Made by a program: the position numbers and the translations under genes
The notes under the pieces: model-generated
Database searches by the model: none
What the model was told of the DNA's origin: nothing
The model's input: only the letters and a program-made list of their open reading frames with translations
In this document: piece by piece, positions 23,661 to 30,514 of the stretch
Numbering within the stretch: position 1 is the stretch's first letter
Layout: every line of letters begins with the position of its first letter
NCBI GenBank assembly: GCA_024275655.1
Contig: JAJRYR010000051.1
Span: 1-36,631 of the forward strand
DNA from: an archaeon
GTDB lineage: Archaea; B1Sed10-29; WALL01; WAMD01
Reading direction: 5' to 3'
Length of the DNA stretch: 36,631 nucleotides

Positions 23661-23919
23661 ATCCCATCTGTACCAACACTTTTTTTATCTTGTCCAGGTG
23701 ATTGCCCTGGAGTTCGATCCTATTGTCCTTGACGGCTCCGCCACATGCGAGCCGCTTTTTCAGGTCCTTTGCGAGTTTTTCTAGGTTTGCATTCTTATCA
23801 GATAACTCAACTATGGTCACGGTTTTTCCAAATTTTCTTCTCTCGGTTTTGATTTTTACATGGGTTGTGCTTTTGTCTAATTCTTCAAACAATTCTTCGG
23901 GCAACCCTCCTATCTTCAT
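23632..23919 (-). CDS. Translation initiation factor aIF1 (SUI1 family)
   Basis: 95 residues with the SUI1 fold: a helical lead GGLPEELFEELDKS, then VKIKTERRKFGKTVTIVELS, LEKLAKDLKKRLACGGAVKD and IELQGNHLDKIKKVLVQMG. aIF1 binds the 30S P site and controls start-codon choice, which matters in a genome that uses TTG and GTG starts. ATG 23919 is chosen because GGGAGG lies six bases upstream. The frame extends to 23943 but inside the uL29 gene. Confidence 0.95.
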   Translation of the reverse strand: MKIGGLPEELFEELDKSTTHVKIKTERRKFGKTVTIVELSDKNANLEKLAKDLKKRLACGGAVKDNRIELQGNHLDKIKKVLVQMGYAEDQIELP

Positions 23920-23920
23920 T

Positions 23921-24127
23921 CTAAACCTCCCTTTCCTTTTCATTAATTATCGTTTTTATCCTAGCGATTGTTCTCCTTATTTCCTTTATCCTACCTGGGT
24001 TCTTTGGAGCAACACCGCTAGCCACTGCACCTCTCTCTAGCCTTAGCTCTGCTTCCAACTCCTCTAGCTTTGCTTCCAATTCTGGAATGCTAAGCTCCCT
24101 GAGCTCCTTTGACCTCAGTATTGCCAC
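23921..24127 (-). CDS. rpl29: Large-subunit ribosomal protein uL29
   Basis: About 68 residues forming the two-helix hairpin of uL29: ILRSKELRELSIPELEAKLE, a loop with GVAPKNPGRIKEIRRTIARI, and a Lys/Glu-rich end. It lies at the peptide exit tunnel, where SRP docks. I choose GTG 24127 (product MAILRSKEL) because GGTGGTGA lies just upstream. An earlier GTG at 24136 is in frame. The gene start overlaps the uS3 end by 38 bases, the largest overlap in the operon. Confidence 0.94.
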   Translation of the reverse strand: MAILRSKELRELSIPELEAKLEELEAELRLERGAVASGVAPKNPGRIKEIRRTIARIKTIINEKEREV

Positions 24128-24746
24128 TTTCACCACCCATTCTCTTACTTATCTCCTCGGTAATGTCAACCTTCTCAGGTAGGACCATATCTGGAGGAGC
24201 AATCCTAACAGTTACTCCGATGACACCTGCTTTTTTCAATGCTTGAGCATGAGCCACTCTAACCTGCTCAGCTAGGTAACCTGCCTTCTTCAGGTATCCA
24301 GCCGCTGTTCTTTCTCTTCTAGCCATTCCTCCTTTTCCAACGAGTTTTCCACTGATGATGATTTCACATCCTAGAGCGCCAGCTCTCATTATCTGGTCCT
24401 TTGCCCAGAGCATAACCTTTCTGAAGTGGAGACCCTTCTCTAGGGATCTGGCGATTCTATTTGCCATAACTACTGCATCCAGCTCTGGTACGGGGATCTC
24501 CTCAACCTTTATTTGGACATTCTGCAACCCGAAGTTGTTTTCTATCTCTTGAGTTAATTCTCTTATTGATCTTCCCTTTCTTCCTATTACTAGACCAGGT
24601 CTCTCAACCCTAATGATTACTCTAGTTACCAGTGGTGTTTTCTGGATATCTACCCCTGCGTATCCTGCCCTAGCTAGTTTTTCCTTTAGGTATCTGTCCA
24701 ACATGACCTTCGTAATTCCGTCCTGGATAAACCTTCTCTCTATCAA
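24090..24746 (-). CDS. rps3: Small-subunit ribosomal protein uS3
   Basis: 218 residues with an N-terminal KH domain (PGLVIGRKGRSIRELTQEIE near residue 50) and the C-terminal S3 domain (GCEIIISGKLVGKGGMARRE, ADG-type loop region). uS3 lines the mRNA entry tunnel. The start is TTG at 24746, eight bases after GGGAGG. No ATG exists upstream in frame within the spacer, so a TTG start for a core ribosomal gene is well supported here. Confidence 0.97.
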   Translation of the reverse strand: MIERRFIQDGITKVMLDRYLKEKLARAGYAGVDIQKTPLVTRVIIRVERPGLVIGRKGRSIRELTQEIENNFGLQNVQIKVEEIPVPELDAVVMANRIARSLEKGLHFRKVMLWAKDQIMRAGALGCEIIISGKLVGKGGMARRERTAAGYLKKAGYLAEQVRVAHAQALKKAGVIGVTVRIAPPDMVLPEKVDITEEISKRMGGESGNTEVKGAQGA

Positions 24747-24749
24747 GGT

Positions 24750-25184
24750 TCAAACCTCCCTTACGATTACTTCCATATGAGCGAGAGTAATATTATTCAA
24801 TCTCCATCTACCTTTAGGGGCCCTTCTTGTTAGCACAGCACCTTTGTCTGCTTTTGCATGGACTATGATCAGCTTCTCTTTGTCTAGTCCCTTGTTCTCT
24901 GCATTGTTCTCCACGTTCTTCAACAGCTTTAGTATAATCTTGCTAGCCTTTACAGGATACTTCCCGATTATTCCTCCTCTCCTGTGACCGACACTTGTAT
25001 TGTACTTCTTGAAGGGAACTGGCCTTTTCTTTGCAATCACTTCCTCTAGGTACTTCTCTGCCTTTAACAGTGGCATTCCTCTTATAGCATCCATAACCAC
25101 TGCTGCCTGCTTGTAGGACACGTCCACGTCCTTAACGCAGGCCTTTGCGAACTTTTCACCTTCAACTTTCATGGAATATGCCAT
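24750..25184 (-). CDS. rpl22: Large-subunit ribosomal protein uL22
   Basis: 144 residues, with the archaeal form of uL22: VSYKQAAVVMDAIRGMPLLK, the tunnel loop around RRGGIIGKYPVKASKIILKL, and the C-terminal hairpin RRAPKGRWRLNNITLAHMEV that extends into the exit tunnel. GGGTGAT stands four to five bases ahead of the ATG, 12 bases after the uS19 stop. Confidence 0.97.
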   Translation of the reverse strand: MAYSMKVEGEKFAKACVKDVDVSYKQAAVVMDAIRGMPLLKAEKYLEEVIAKKRPVPFKKYNTSVGHRRGGIIGKYPVKASKIILKLLKNVENNAENKGLDKEKLIIVHAKADKGAVLTRRAPKGRWRLNNITLAHMEVIVREV

Positions 25185-25196
25185 TGTTAATCACCC

Positions 25197-25589
25197 TTAC
25201 TTGGCAGATACGAACTTGGTGGATCTTGTTGCTCCTATACCTGGACCGCTGTGCTTGACTTCCTTTCTTGTTGGTGCATACTCTCCCAGGTAGTGCCCAA
25301 TCATTTCTGGTTGGATCTTTACATATGTGAATTCCTTTCCGTTGTGAACTGCAATTGTTCTGCCGACCATGCTTGGCAAAATGATCATGTCTCTAACATG
25401 AGTTCTTATTATCTTGTCTGGCTTTTTTTTCAACTTCTTGAGGAGCGTTCTCTCTTCTCTAGTGAACCCTCTCTTAATCTTTCTTCTTTGCCTGGCTGGG
25501 AATAGCTCTGCTAGCTTTTCCAAGCTTTCTTCCTCTATCTTTTGGAGCTCCTCAAGTGTATAACCCCTGTACGTGAATATTTTTGCCAA
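25197..25589 (-). CDS. rps19: Small-subunit ribosomal protein uS19
   Basis: 130 residues, as in archaea where uS19 has an N-terminal helical extension ([20 protein letters not shown]). The conserved part includes [40 protein letters not shown] and [20 protein letters not shown]. It sits on the 30S head. The start codon is TTG at 25589 with GAGGTGAT five to six bases upstream, the second TTG-started ribosomal gene in this cluster. Confidence 0.97.
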   Translation of the reverse strand: MAKIFTYRGYTLEELQKIEEESLEKLAELFPARQRRKIKRGFTREERTLLKKLKKKPDKIIRTHVRDMIILPSMVGRTIAVHNGKEFTYVKIQPEMIGHYLGEYAPTRKEVKHSGPGIGATRSTKFVSAK

Positions 25590-25594
25590 CTAAA

Positions 25595-26308
25595 TCACCT
25601 CTTCCTCCTACCAGTTCTTCTAGCTGCAATATGACCAACCTTTCTACCAGGTGGTGCAGTTCTCTTTGTGGTTGTTGCCTTACCTGGGTGGTGCTCTTTA
25701 CCACCGAATGGGTGATCTACTGCGTTCATCGCGACTCCTCTGACTCTTGGCCACCAGTGGTTTCTGGCCTTGTATTTATAATGAGCATTACCTGCCTTAA
25801 CCAGTGGTTTCTCTAGCCTACCACCACCAGATGCCACACCTATTGTGGCTAGAGCATTAAGCTTTATTGCCTTTGTTTTTCCGGATGGGAGTTTTACAAG
25901 GGCGAACTTTGAGTCCTTGGATACTATGTAACTGGTTGCTCCAGAGGATCTTACTAGGGATCCTCCGTTTCCAGGAACTCCCTCTATGTTGAATATTGGG
26001 ATACCTTCTGGTATTGCCTCTAGTGGTAGAACGTTCCCTATTGCTATTCCAGCATCGGGACCTTGTCTTACTTCATCTCCTATGCCTATCCCCTCTGGAG
26101 CCAGGTATTCAGTGGTTTTTCCGTCTTCCCATTTTATCTTCATAACTATTGTGCTCTTGGATGGATCATCTATCAAGTCAGTTACTACTCCAGTGATTGT
26201 CTGATCCTTTGTGTGAATATACTTTGCTCTAGTTTTGAATCTATGGCTAGGTGCCTTGAATGATGGGCTTCCCTTACCTCTTCTTTGGTGTATCAATGGC
26301 CTACCCAT
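25595..26308 (-). CDS. rpl2: Large-subunit ribosomal protein uL2
   Basis: 237 residues. The N-terminal RPLIHQRRGKGSPSFKAPSH, the OB/SH3 core and the C-terminal peptidyl-transferase-associated tail RGVAMNAVDHPFGGKEHHPG are all present, including the functionally important histidine in HPFGG. uL2 is needed for subunit association and peptidyl transfer. GAGGG lies upstream of the ATG. Confidence 0.98.
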   Translation of the reverse strand: MGRPLIHQRRGKGSPSFKAPSHRFKTRAKYIHTKDQTITGVVTDLIDDPSKSTIVMKIKWEDGKTTEYLAPEGIGIGDEVRQGPDAGIAIGNVLPLEAIPEGIPIFNIEGVPGNGGSLVRSSGATSYIVSKDSKFALVKLPSGKTKAIKLNALATIGVASGGGRLEKPLVKAGNAHYKYKARNHWWPRVRGVAMNAVDHPFGGKEHHPGKATTTKRTAPPGRKVGHIAARRTGRRKR

Positions 26309-26318
26309 ACCACATCCC

Positions 26319-26570
26319 TCATATCATATTTAGTTTGGTTGCAAGCTCAGTTGCGGGAGTTTCCTTACTTAGTTTCACATAAGCCTTTTTCCTTCCCTTT
26401 CTATCTATCATTGTGTTTACAGACTCGACCTTCACGCCATACAGTCTCTCTACCTCGTGCTTTATTTCTGGCTTGGTTGCCTTTTTATCGACAACGAACA
26501 CTATCTTGTTTTCCCTTTCTATGAGCTGAATTGCCTTTTCTGACATCAGTGGATAGAGTATGATACCCAT
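26319..26570 (-). CDS. rpl23: Large-subunit ribosomal protein uL23
   Basis: 83 residues: [40 protein letters not shown] and the [20 protein letters not shown] extended loop. uL23 is the tunnel-exit docking site for SRP and nascent-chain factors. ATG 26570 lies five bases after AGGTGA, which overlaps the TAG stop of uL4. The in-frame GTG 26579 falls within that element and is unlikely. Confidence 0.96.
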   Translation of the reverse strand: MGIILYPLMSEKAIQLIERENKIVFVVDKKATKPEIKHEVERLYGVKVESVNTMIDRKGRKKAYVKLSKETPATELATKLNMI

Positions 26571-26571
26571 G

Positions 26572-27357
26572 TTACTCACCTAGTGCCTTTATTGCGGATT
26601 CTGTCCAGATTGTGAGTCTACCTGCGTGCCCACCAGGGGCAAGTTCCTCAACGTTTAGATCCTTTACTAGGACAGCATCCACGCCAGGAATATTTTCAAC
26701 AATCTTTGCGAAGTTGACATCTGTTATAACAAACAACGCGGATTTCTTCTTCTTGTATTTTCTTCCTCTCATCTTGCCCTTTCCAGATCTTATCTTTTTC
26801 TCCTTTGCTCTCTCTAGCTCTTCCCCAAGTCCCAGCTTGCTTAGCAATTTCTCGACATCTCTTGTCTTCTTTATCTCCTGGACCGTGTCTTCTATTACAA
26901 TTGGAAGAGAGATTTTCTCTGGGATCTTGTGACCCCTCTTCTTCACCAGTTCAGGGATTGCAGTGGCAGCAATTGCAGATCTGAGTGCCAGGGCCCTTTC
27001 TTTCTTGTTTACCTTTTTGTATAGTATTTTCTCCACTTTTGGTGGGTGAGCCCTAATTCCGCCCTTTGCCTGTGGCACTCTCCTGACTTCTCCCAGTCCT
27101 CCACCACCAGGTTTTGTTCTAGGCAATCTTGCAATACCTCTGTTTATTCCAGCCCTGTAAGCGTATCTTCTTCCAACGTACTCTGCGGATGTATCCTTAC
27201 CAGCCAGGTAGTAGTTCCCCTTTGGTTGAAGTTTGTGACTCTGTAGTGCGGTGAATACCCTCGTGATTACATCAGGTCTGTATGGAGTATTGAATACACT
27301 AGGAAGAGCGATCTCGCCCTTAACCTTTCCCTCTATGTCATAAACATTTGCTTTCAT
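26572..27357 (-). CDS. rpl4: Large-subunit ribosomal protein uL4
   Basis: 261 residues with the N-terminal [20 protein letters not shown], the long tunnel-lining loop with [20 protein letters not shown], and the C-terminal Rossmann-like domain ([20 protein letters not shown]). In bacteria L4 represses its own operon through the leader RNA. Here the operon has a structured leader (28363-28438), but nothing shows that uL4 binds it. The ATG overlaps the uL3 TGA. Confidence 0.97.
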   Translation of the reverse strand: MKANVYDIEGKVKGEIALPSVFNTPYRPDVITRVFTALQSHKLQPKGNYYLAGKDTSAEYVGRRYAYRAGINRGIARLPRTKPGGGGLGEVRRVPQAKGGIRAHPPKVEKILYKKVNKKERALALRSAIAATAIPELVKKRGHKIPEKISLPIVIEDTVQEIKKTRDVEKLLSKLGLGEELERAKEKKIRSGKGKMRGRKYKKKKSALFVITDVNFAKIVENIPGVDAVLVKDLNVEELAPGGHAGRLTIWTESAIKALGE

Positions 27358-28349
27358 ATGGCTTTCACCCTAGCGCCTTGTTGTGACTTTTGTGAGATCT
27401 TAACGATCTCAGGCACAGGTATCTCCTTTGTTGGAGGCCTCAATGCTGGCCTTAACATTATCAACCTCTTCTTTGGACCTGGCACTGATCCCTTCAATAG
27501 TATGTAACCATTCTTTACTAGCCCGTAGTGTGGAATGCCACCAGCTGGATTTATCTCATCGCCATTTTCTCCTATCTTTAGAACGATCTTGTTAACCTCA
27601 GTTCTAACATGGAATCCAGTTTGACCGGCTTGTGGTATTCTCCACATTGTTTTTGCTGGGTGCCATGGACCAAGGGATCCTACGTGCCTTCTGTAACCAT
27701 GTGCTTTTCTAGTTTGTATCTTAATGCCCCATCTCTTTACTGGACCCTGCACACCCTTTCCTTTTGTAACTGCGATAACATCCACGTAATCTCCTTCCTT
27801 GAAAACCTCGTTGATTGTGATCTCCTTTCCAAGCTTCTCCTTTGCATATTCCAGAGCAGCCTTTGGATCTCCACCAATCTTTATCTCGAAGACCTCTGGG
27901 GTCTTCTTGAAAGGTGGTTTAGTGTGAACGAGAAGCCTTATCTCAGAAATCTTGTCTATTTGGGATTCTAGAACGGAGCTATCGTGTTTTGCTTTCTTGG
28001 GTGGAGTGGATATCTTTCTTTTCAAATTTTTGTCCAGTTTTTCAGCCCAGACTTCTGTTAGGACCTTTTTGCCATATGGGGTTTTTGTGTATGCTCTGAT
28101 ACCAAAGACCACCAGGGGTGGGACTTCAATGATTGTTGCAGGAATAGCAATTGTTTGGTCAAATGTTGGTGAGTTTTTGTACTTGTCCACAGCCATTATG
28201 TGTGTCATTCCAGCCTTGTAACCAGCAAAGGCTAGAGGCTTAACCTCATCTGATTCTGGCCAGGAATTTATCCTGGGATAGATCCTTCTAGCCCTAACCC
28301 TAGGGGAAAATGCCAATGATCCTGCCCTTGGTTTTGTTAATTTACTCAT
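27354..28349 (-). CDS. rpl3: Large-subunit ribosomal protein uL3
   Basis: 331 residues, first gene of the cluster. The N-terminal KPRAGSLAFSPRVRARRIYP is typical of archaeal uL3, and the W-finger region toward the peptidyl-transferase centre is HRRxxG-like (HGYRRHVGSLGPWHPAKTMW). C-terminal VPGPKKRLIMLRPALRPP closes the protein. I choose ATG 28349 because AGGTGA lies five bases upstream. An in-frame GTG three codons earlier (28358) overlaps that element. Confidence 0.97.
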   Translation of the reverse strand: MSKLTKPRAGSLAFSPRVRARRIYPRINSWPESDEVKPLAFAGYKAGMTHIMAVDKYKNSPTFDQTIAIPATIIEVPPLVVFGIRAYTKTPYGKKVLTEVWAEKLDKNLKRKISTPPKKAKHDSSVLESQIDKISEIRLLVHTKPPFKKTPEVFEIKIGGDPKAALEYAKEKLGKEITINEVFKEGDYVDVIAVTKGKGVQGPVKRWGIKIQTRKAHGYRRHVGSLGPWHPAKTMWRIPQAGQTGFHVRTEVNKIVLKIGENGDEINPAGGIPHYGLVKNGYILLKGSVPGPKKRLIMLRPALRPPTKEIPVPEIVKISQKSQQGARVKAI

Positions 28350-28362
28350 TCTCTTCACCTGC

Positions 28363-28384
28363 GGCTAGCTTTCGCTCTCTAGCC
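28363..28384 (-). promoter_or_regulatory. uL3 leader hairpin 2, next to the Shine-Dalgarno
   Basis: The RNA reads GGCT-AGAG-AGC-GAAA-GCT-AGCC: a 7-bp stem with a four-base bulge and a GAAA (GNRA) tetraloop. Only two bases separate it from the AGGTGA of uL3. An alternative pairing is GGCTAG/CTAGCC. Either would let RNA folding or a bound ribosomal protein influence initiation. The regulatory role is inferred. Confidence 0.5.
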
Positions 28385-28416
28385 TTGGGAGCAGGAACGA
28401 GAAGGGGATTTCCAGA

Positions 28417-28438
28417 ACCGTGTGGGATTTCACACGGT
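28417..28438 (-). promoter_or_regulatory. uL3 leader hairpin 1 at the predicted mRNA 5' end
   Basis: ACCGTGTG and CACACGGT form a perfect 8-bp stem around a six-base loop. From the TATA box at 28463-28472 the transcript should begin about 28441, so this hairpin would be the first structured element of the message. It could protect the 5' end or serve in autoregulation. Confidence 0.6.
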
Positions 28439-28461
28439 ATGCCTAGTTTTTACCAGTAACC

Positions 28462-28474
28462 CTTTATATATCTT
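28462..28474 (-). promoter_or_regulatory. TATA box of the ribosomal-protein supercluster
   Basis: On the minus strand AAAAGATATATAAAGG is a near-consensus archaeal box A with a purine-rich BRE-like lead (AGCAAAAG). It is the only strong candidate between tRNA-Asp and uL3, and predicts a leader of about 90 bases. Confidence 0.65.
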
Positions 28475-28484
28475 TTGCTATTAT

Positions 28485-28572
28485 CCCCTCTCGCTCCCAC
28501 TGGCGGGATGCAGAGCATTGCCCGCAAGGCTAGGGGAGCCGCTCCCATCAGGGAGCGATATCATCATGAGCG
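28485..28572 (-). ncRNA. Candidate structured RNA (tandem hairpins) upstream of the uL3 promoter
   Basis: On the minus strand a 7-bp hairpin CGCTCCC-TGAT-GGGAGCG (28540-28557) is followed by a rod-like stem-loop. That stem has an outer helix GCTCCC/GGGAGC (28534-28539 with 28493-28498), an asymmetric internal loop, an inner helix GCGGG/CCCGC (28521-28525 with 28503-28507), and a short ATGC/GCAT tip. A TATA-like ATTTATAAAC at about 28593-28603 could start transcription about 25 bases later. The internal loop recalls an H/ACA pocket, but no ACA box is placed correctly, so the class is unassigned. Confidence 0.4.
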
Positions 28573-28617
28573 CAAATATTTTGCGAGTAGGGGTTTATAA
28601 ATATTTGTGATTTAGTA

Positions 28618-28690
28618 CGCCCCGGCCGGGATTCGAACCCGGGCCGCGGGCTCGACAGGCCCGCATCCTAGACCGCTAGACTACCGGGGC
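28618..28690 (-). tRNA. tRNA-Asp (anticodon GUC)
   Basis: On the minus strand GCCCCGG pairs with CCGGGGC (7 bp), the discriminator is G, the anticodon loop is CTGTCGA, and the T-arm is CCGGG-TTCGAAT-CCCGG. All stems are intact, there is no intron and no encoded CCA. An AT-rich element CTTTTATTATAAC lies about 20-25 bases upstream and is a likely promoter. Confidence 0.97.
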
Positions 28691-28728
28691 AACTGCGAGT
28701 TAGTTATAATAAAAGGGGTTTAAAAAAG

Positions 28729-29037
28729 TTAACGGGTTTCATCAAACAACCAGTTGTAATAGTCCTCATTTACCCTAACGTTCCACCTTGCTATCACCGG
28801 AGTGGAGTAAGGGTGGTTATCCTGTATGAACTTTACTAGGGGTTCCTCCAGTTCTGGTTTTGTCTTTACCAACATGGCATACTCCTCGCTTACCTCTAGC
28901 TTCCCCTTCCACCAATACTTACTTTCAATTTGCCAAATATCCACACATCCAGCTAGTCGAGCTTCTAAAACCATATCTCTCAATTTCTCTGCATCGTTCC
29001 TTGTTGGTAGGGTTGTGTACACTAGCAGAATATCCAT
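28729..29037 (-). CDS. cutA: Divalent-cation tolerance protein CutA1
   Basis: 102 residues, the usual length of this trimeric ferredoxin-like protein. LLVYTTLPTRNDAEKLRDMV, LEARLAGCVDIWQIESKYWW, and PELEEPLVKFIQDNHPYSTP-V are the family landmarks, with the conserved W-K-G (WWKGKLEVSEEY) and the C-terminal NVRVNEDYYNWL. CutA1 proteins bind copper and are extremely thermostable in hyperthermophiles. Their physiological role is unclear. The ATG follows the RuBisCO stop with no spacer, so the two are co-transcribed from the RuBisCO promoter. Confidence 0.93.
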   Translation of the reverse strand: MDILLVYTTLPTRNDAEKLRDMVLEARLAGCVDIWQIESKYWWKGKLEVSEEYAMLVKTKPELEEPLVKFIQDNHPYSTPVIARWNVRVNEDYYNWLFDETR

Positions 29038-30453
29038 TTATATCTCCCATATGGCCCTTATACCAGCCATACCCTTTTTCTTGACTAGGTTTGTCAACAT
29101 TCTTTTGTTTTGCCTTTCAAATTTGAATTTTGTTGTTATCGTGTTTGGATCGATGTATCCCCATTTCCTCAATGCCAGTTCAAGTTCCTTGTGGTTCCTT
29201 GCATATTCTGGGGCAGGGACGCCCTCTACCACAGCATCTACTGCTTGTCTCATGGCCTTTGCTCCTGCTAGGGTTCCCTTTGGATGGCCGTGGACACCGC
29301 CTCCAGCTTGTATTATGACATTTTGTCCGTGCAATGCCACTGCTGCATCAACCTTTCCAGGATCCATCCCGCCACTTGCTATACTGAAAAACGGTTTTAT
29401 CTTTTTTATCCATGTTTGCCCTAGGCTTCCTAGGTAGAATTTTTCAGGGATTTTGTACTCCTCTGCAAGTTCATGGAATCTCTTTATTAGGAGCGCTCCA
29501 CCCTCCATCTTTCCCACGCCAGTTCCTATGTGCAGTTGATCAACTCCGATCATTCTCCAGAACCTCTCATATATCGCAAAGTTAACACCGAAGTTCCCCC
29601 TGTGGTGAGCAGCGTAACCTGCTCTATGTGCGTGGATAAACAGCTTTGCCTTCTTTGCTTCTTCTACCATCTTCATCAATGCTGGAATGCCCAGTATGTA
29701 CACATCCAGCATTACCATCTTCATTCCAGAATCCTTGATATAGTCCAATCTTTCCAGCATCCTGTCAATGCTAGAGTCCGTTATATTGGAAGAATAAAGT
29801 TTCCTCTCGCCAGTCTCCTGTTCCGCTTTATCCAGTGCCTTGGCCATCAAATCAAATCTCTTTTTCCATGGGCAGAACTTCTGGTCAATTAGGTTCTCAT
29901 CATCCTTAACTAGATCCAACCCACCGACCCAGGCTTTATAGGCTACGTCTGCGAATTCTTTTGGTGTTAGACCAACTTTTGGTTTAACAATGGTTCCCAC
30001 ATGAGGTCTCTTGGTTTTCTTGGTTCCCATGTACTTTCTAAGACCCTCTAATCCGGCCCCAGGACCTGAAAACTGCTTTTGGTACTTTTCCGGGAACTTT
30101 ACATCCAAGACATAGCATTCTTCCAATTCCTTTAGGCCGAAGAGATTGCCTAGAACACCCGCATAGAACTGCAGGACATTCTTTTGATCAAAGTGCTCCC
30201 AGGGGTAGGCCACAAACACGAATCCAGAGTTTTCAGTGACCTTCACTATTTTGTAAACTCTTGCCCGGTATTCTCTGAAGACCTTTTCATTCATTGTGTG
30301 TATTTTTGTCCAGGTTCCTACACTGGATTCGCTTGCCACCGCCTCTGCCAGTTTCTCAATCTTTGCATGGCCCTCTAACCAGAACAGGACCACGAAGTCA
30401 TCCTTTCCTGGTTTGTATTTTTTGTCCAAATAGGAATACCCACCGTATGCCAT
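29038..30453 (-). CDS. rbcL: Form III ribulose-bisphosphate carboxylase (archaeal type)
   Basis: 471 residues with a complete active site: E42 in ASESSVGTW; K157 and K159 in GTIVKPKVGL; the carbamylated K183 with D185 and E186 in LDLVKDDEN; H274/H276-R277 in FIHAHRAG; H308 in QLHIGTG; the loop-6 lysine K315 in GVGKMEG; serine in ASGGMDPG; and the phosphate-binding QAGGGVHGHP. The sequence style is archaeal form III, not photosynthetic form I. Form III enzymes usually act with AMP phosphorylase and ribose-1,5-bisphosphate isomerase in nucleotide salvage. Those partners are not in this window. A TATA box 26 bases upstream predicts a leaderless mRNA. Confidence 0.96.
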   Translation of the reverse strand: MAYGGYSYLDKKYKPGKDDFVVLFWLEGHAKIEKLAEAVASESSVGTWTKIHTMNEKVFREYRARVYKIVKVTENSGFVFVAYPWEHFDQKNVLQFYAGVLGNLFGLKELEECYVLDVKFPEKYQKQFSGPGAGLEGLRKYMGTKKTKRPHVGTIVKPKVGLTPKEFADVAYKAWVGGLDLVKDDENLIDQKFCPWKKRFDLMAKALDKAEQETGERKLYSSNITDSSIDRMLERLDYIKDSGMKMVMLDVYILGIPALMKMVEEAKKAKLFIHAHRAGYAAHHRGNFGVNFAIYERFWRMIGVDQLHIGTGVGKMEGGALLIKRFHELAEEYKIPEKFYLGSLGQTWIKKIKPFFSIASGGMDPGKVDAAVALHGQNVIIQAGGGVHGHPKGTLAGAKAMRQAVDAVVEGVPAPEYARNHKELELALRKWGYIDPNTITTKFKFERQNKRMLTNLVKKKGMAGIRAIWEI

Positions 30454-30472
30454 GATAAAATAAAAACCAGAG

Positions 30473-30486
30473 GGAATAAAAAGGTG
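30473..30486 (-). promoter_or_regulatory. TATA box of the RuBisCO-CutA1 transcript
   Basis: The minus strand reads CCTTTTTATTCCC centred about 26 bases upstream of the RuBisCO ATG, so transcription should begin at or next to the start codon. No Shine-Dalgarno sequence precedes the ATG, consistent with a leaderless message. Confidence 0.55.
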
Positions 30487-30514
30487 ATTGTTTCACGCAA
30501 GAATCTATTTTCAG

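Noticed and set aside
28541-28572. C/D sRNA on the minus strand (ATGATGA then CTGA)
   Set aside because: The guide would be only about 9 bases, there is no proper C' box or second D box, and the CTGA is inside a stable hairpin.
30184-30378. Small + strand frame opposite RuBisCO
   Set aside because: It is antisense to conserved RuBisCO sequence and has no start signals.
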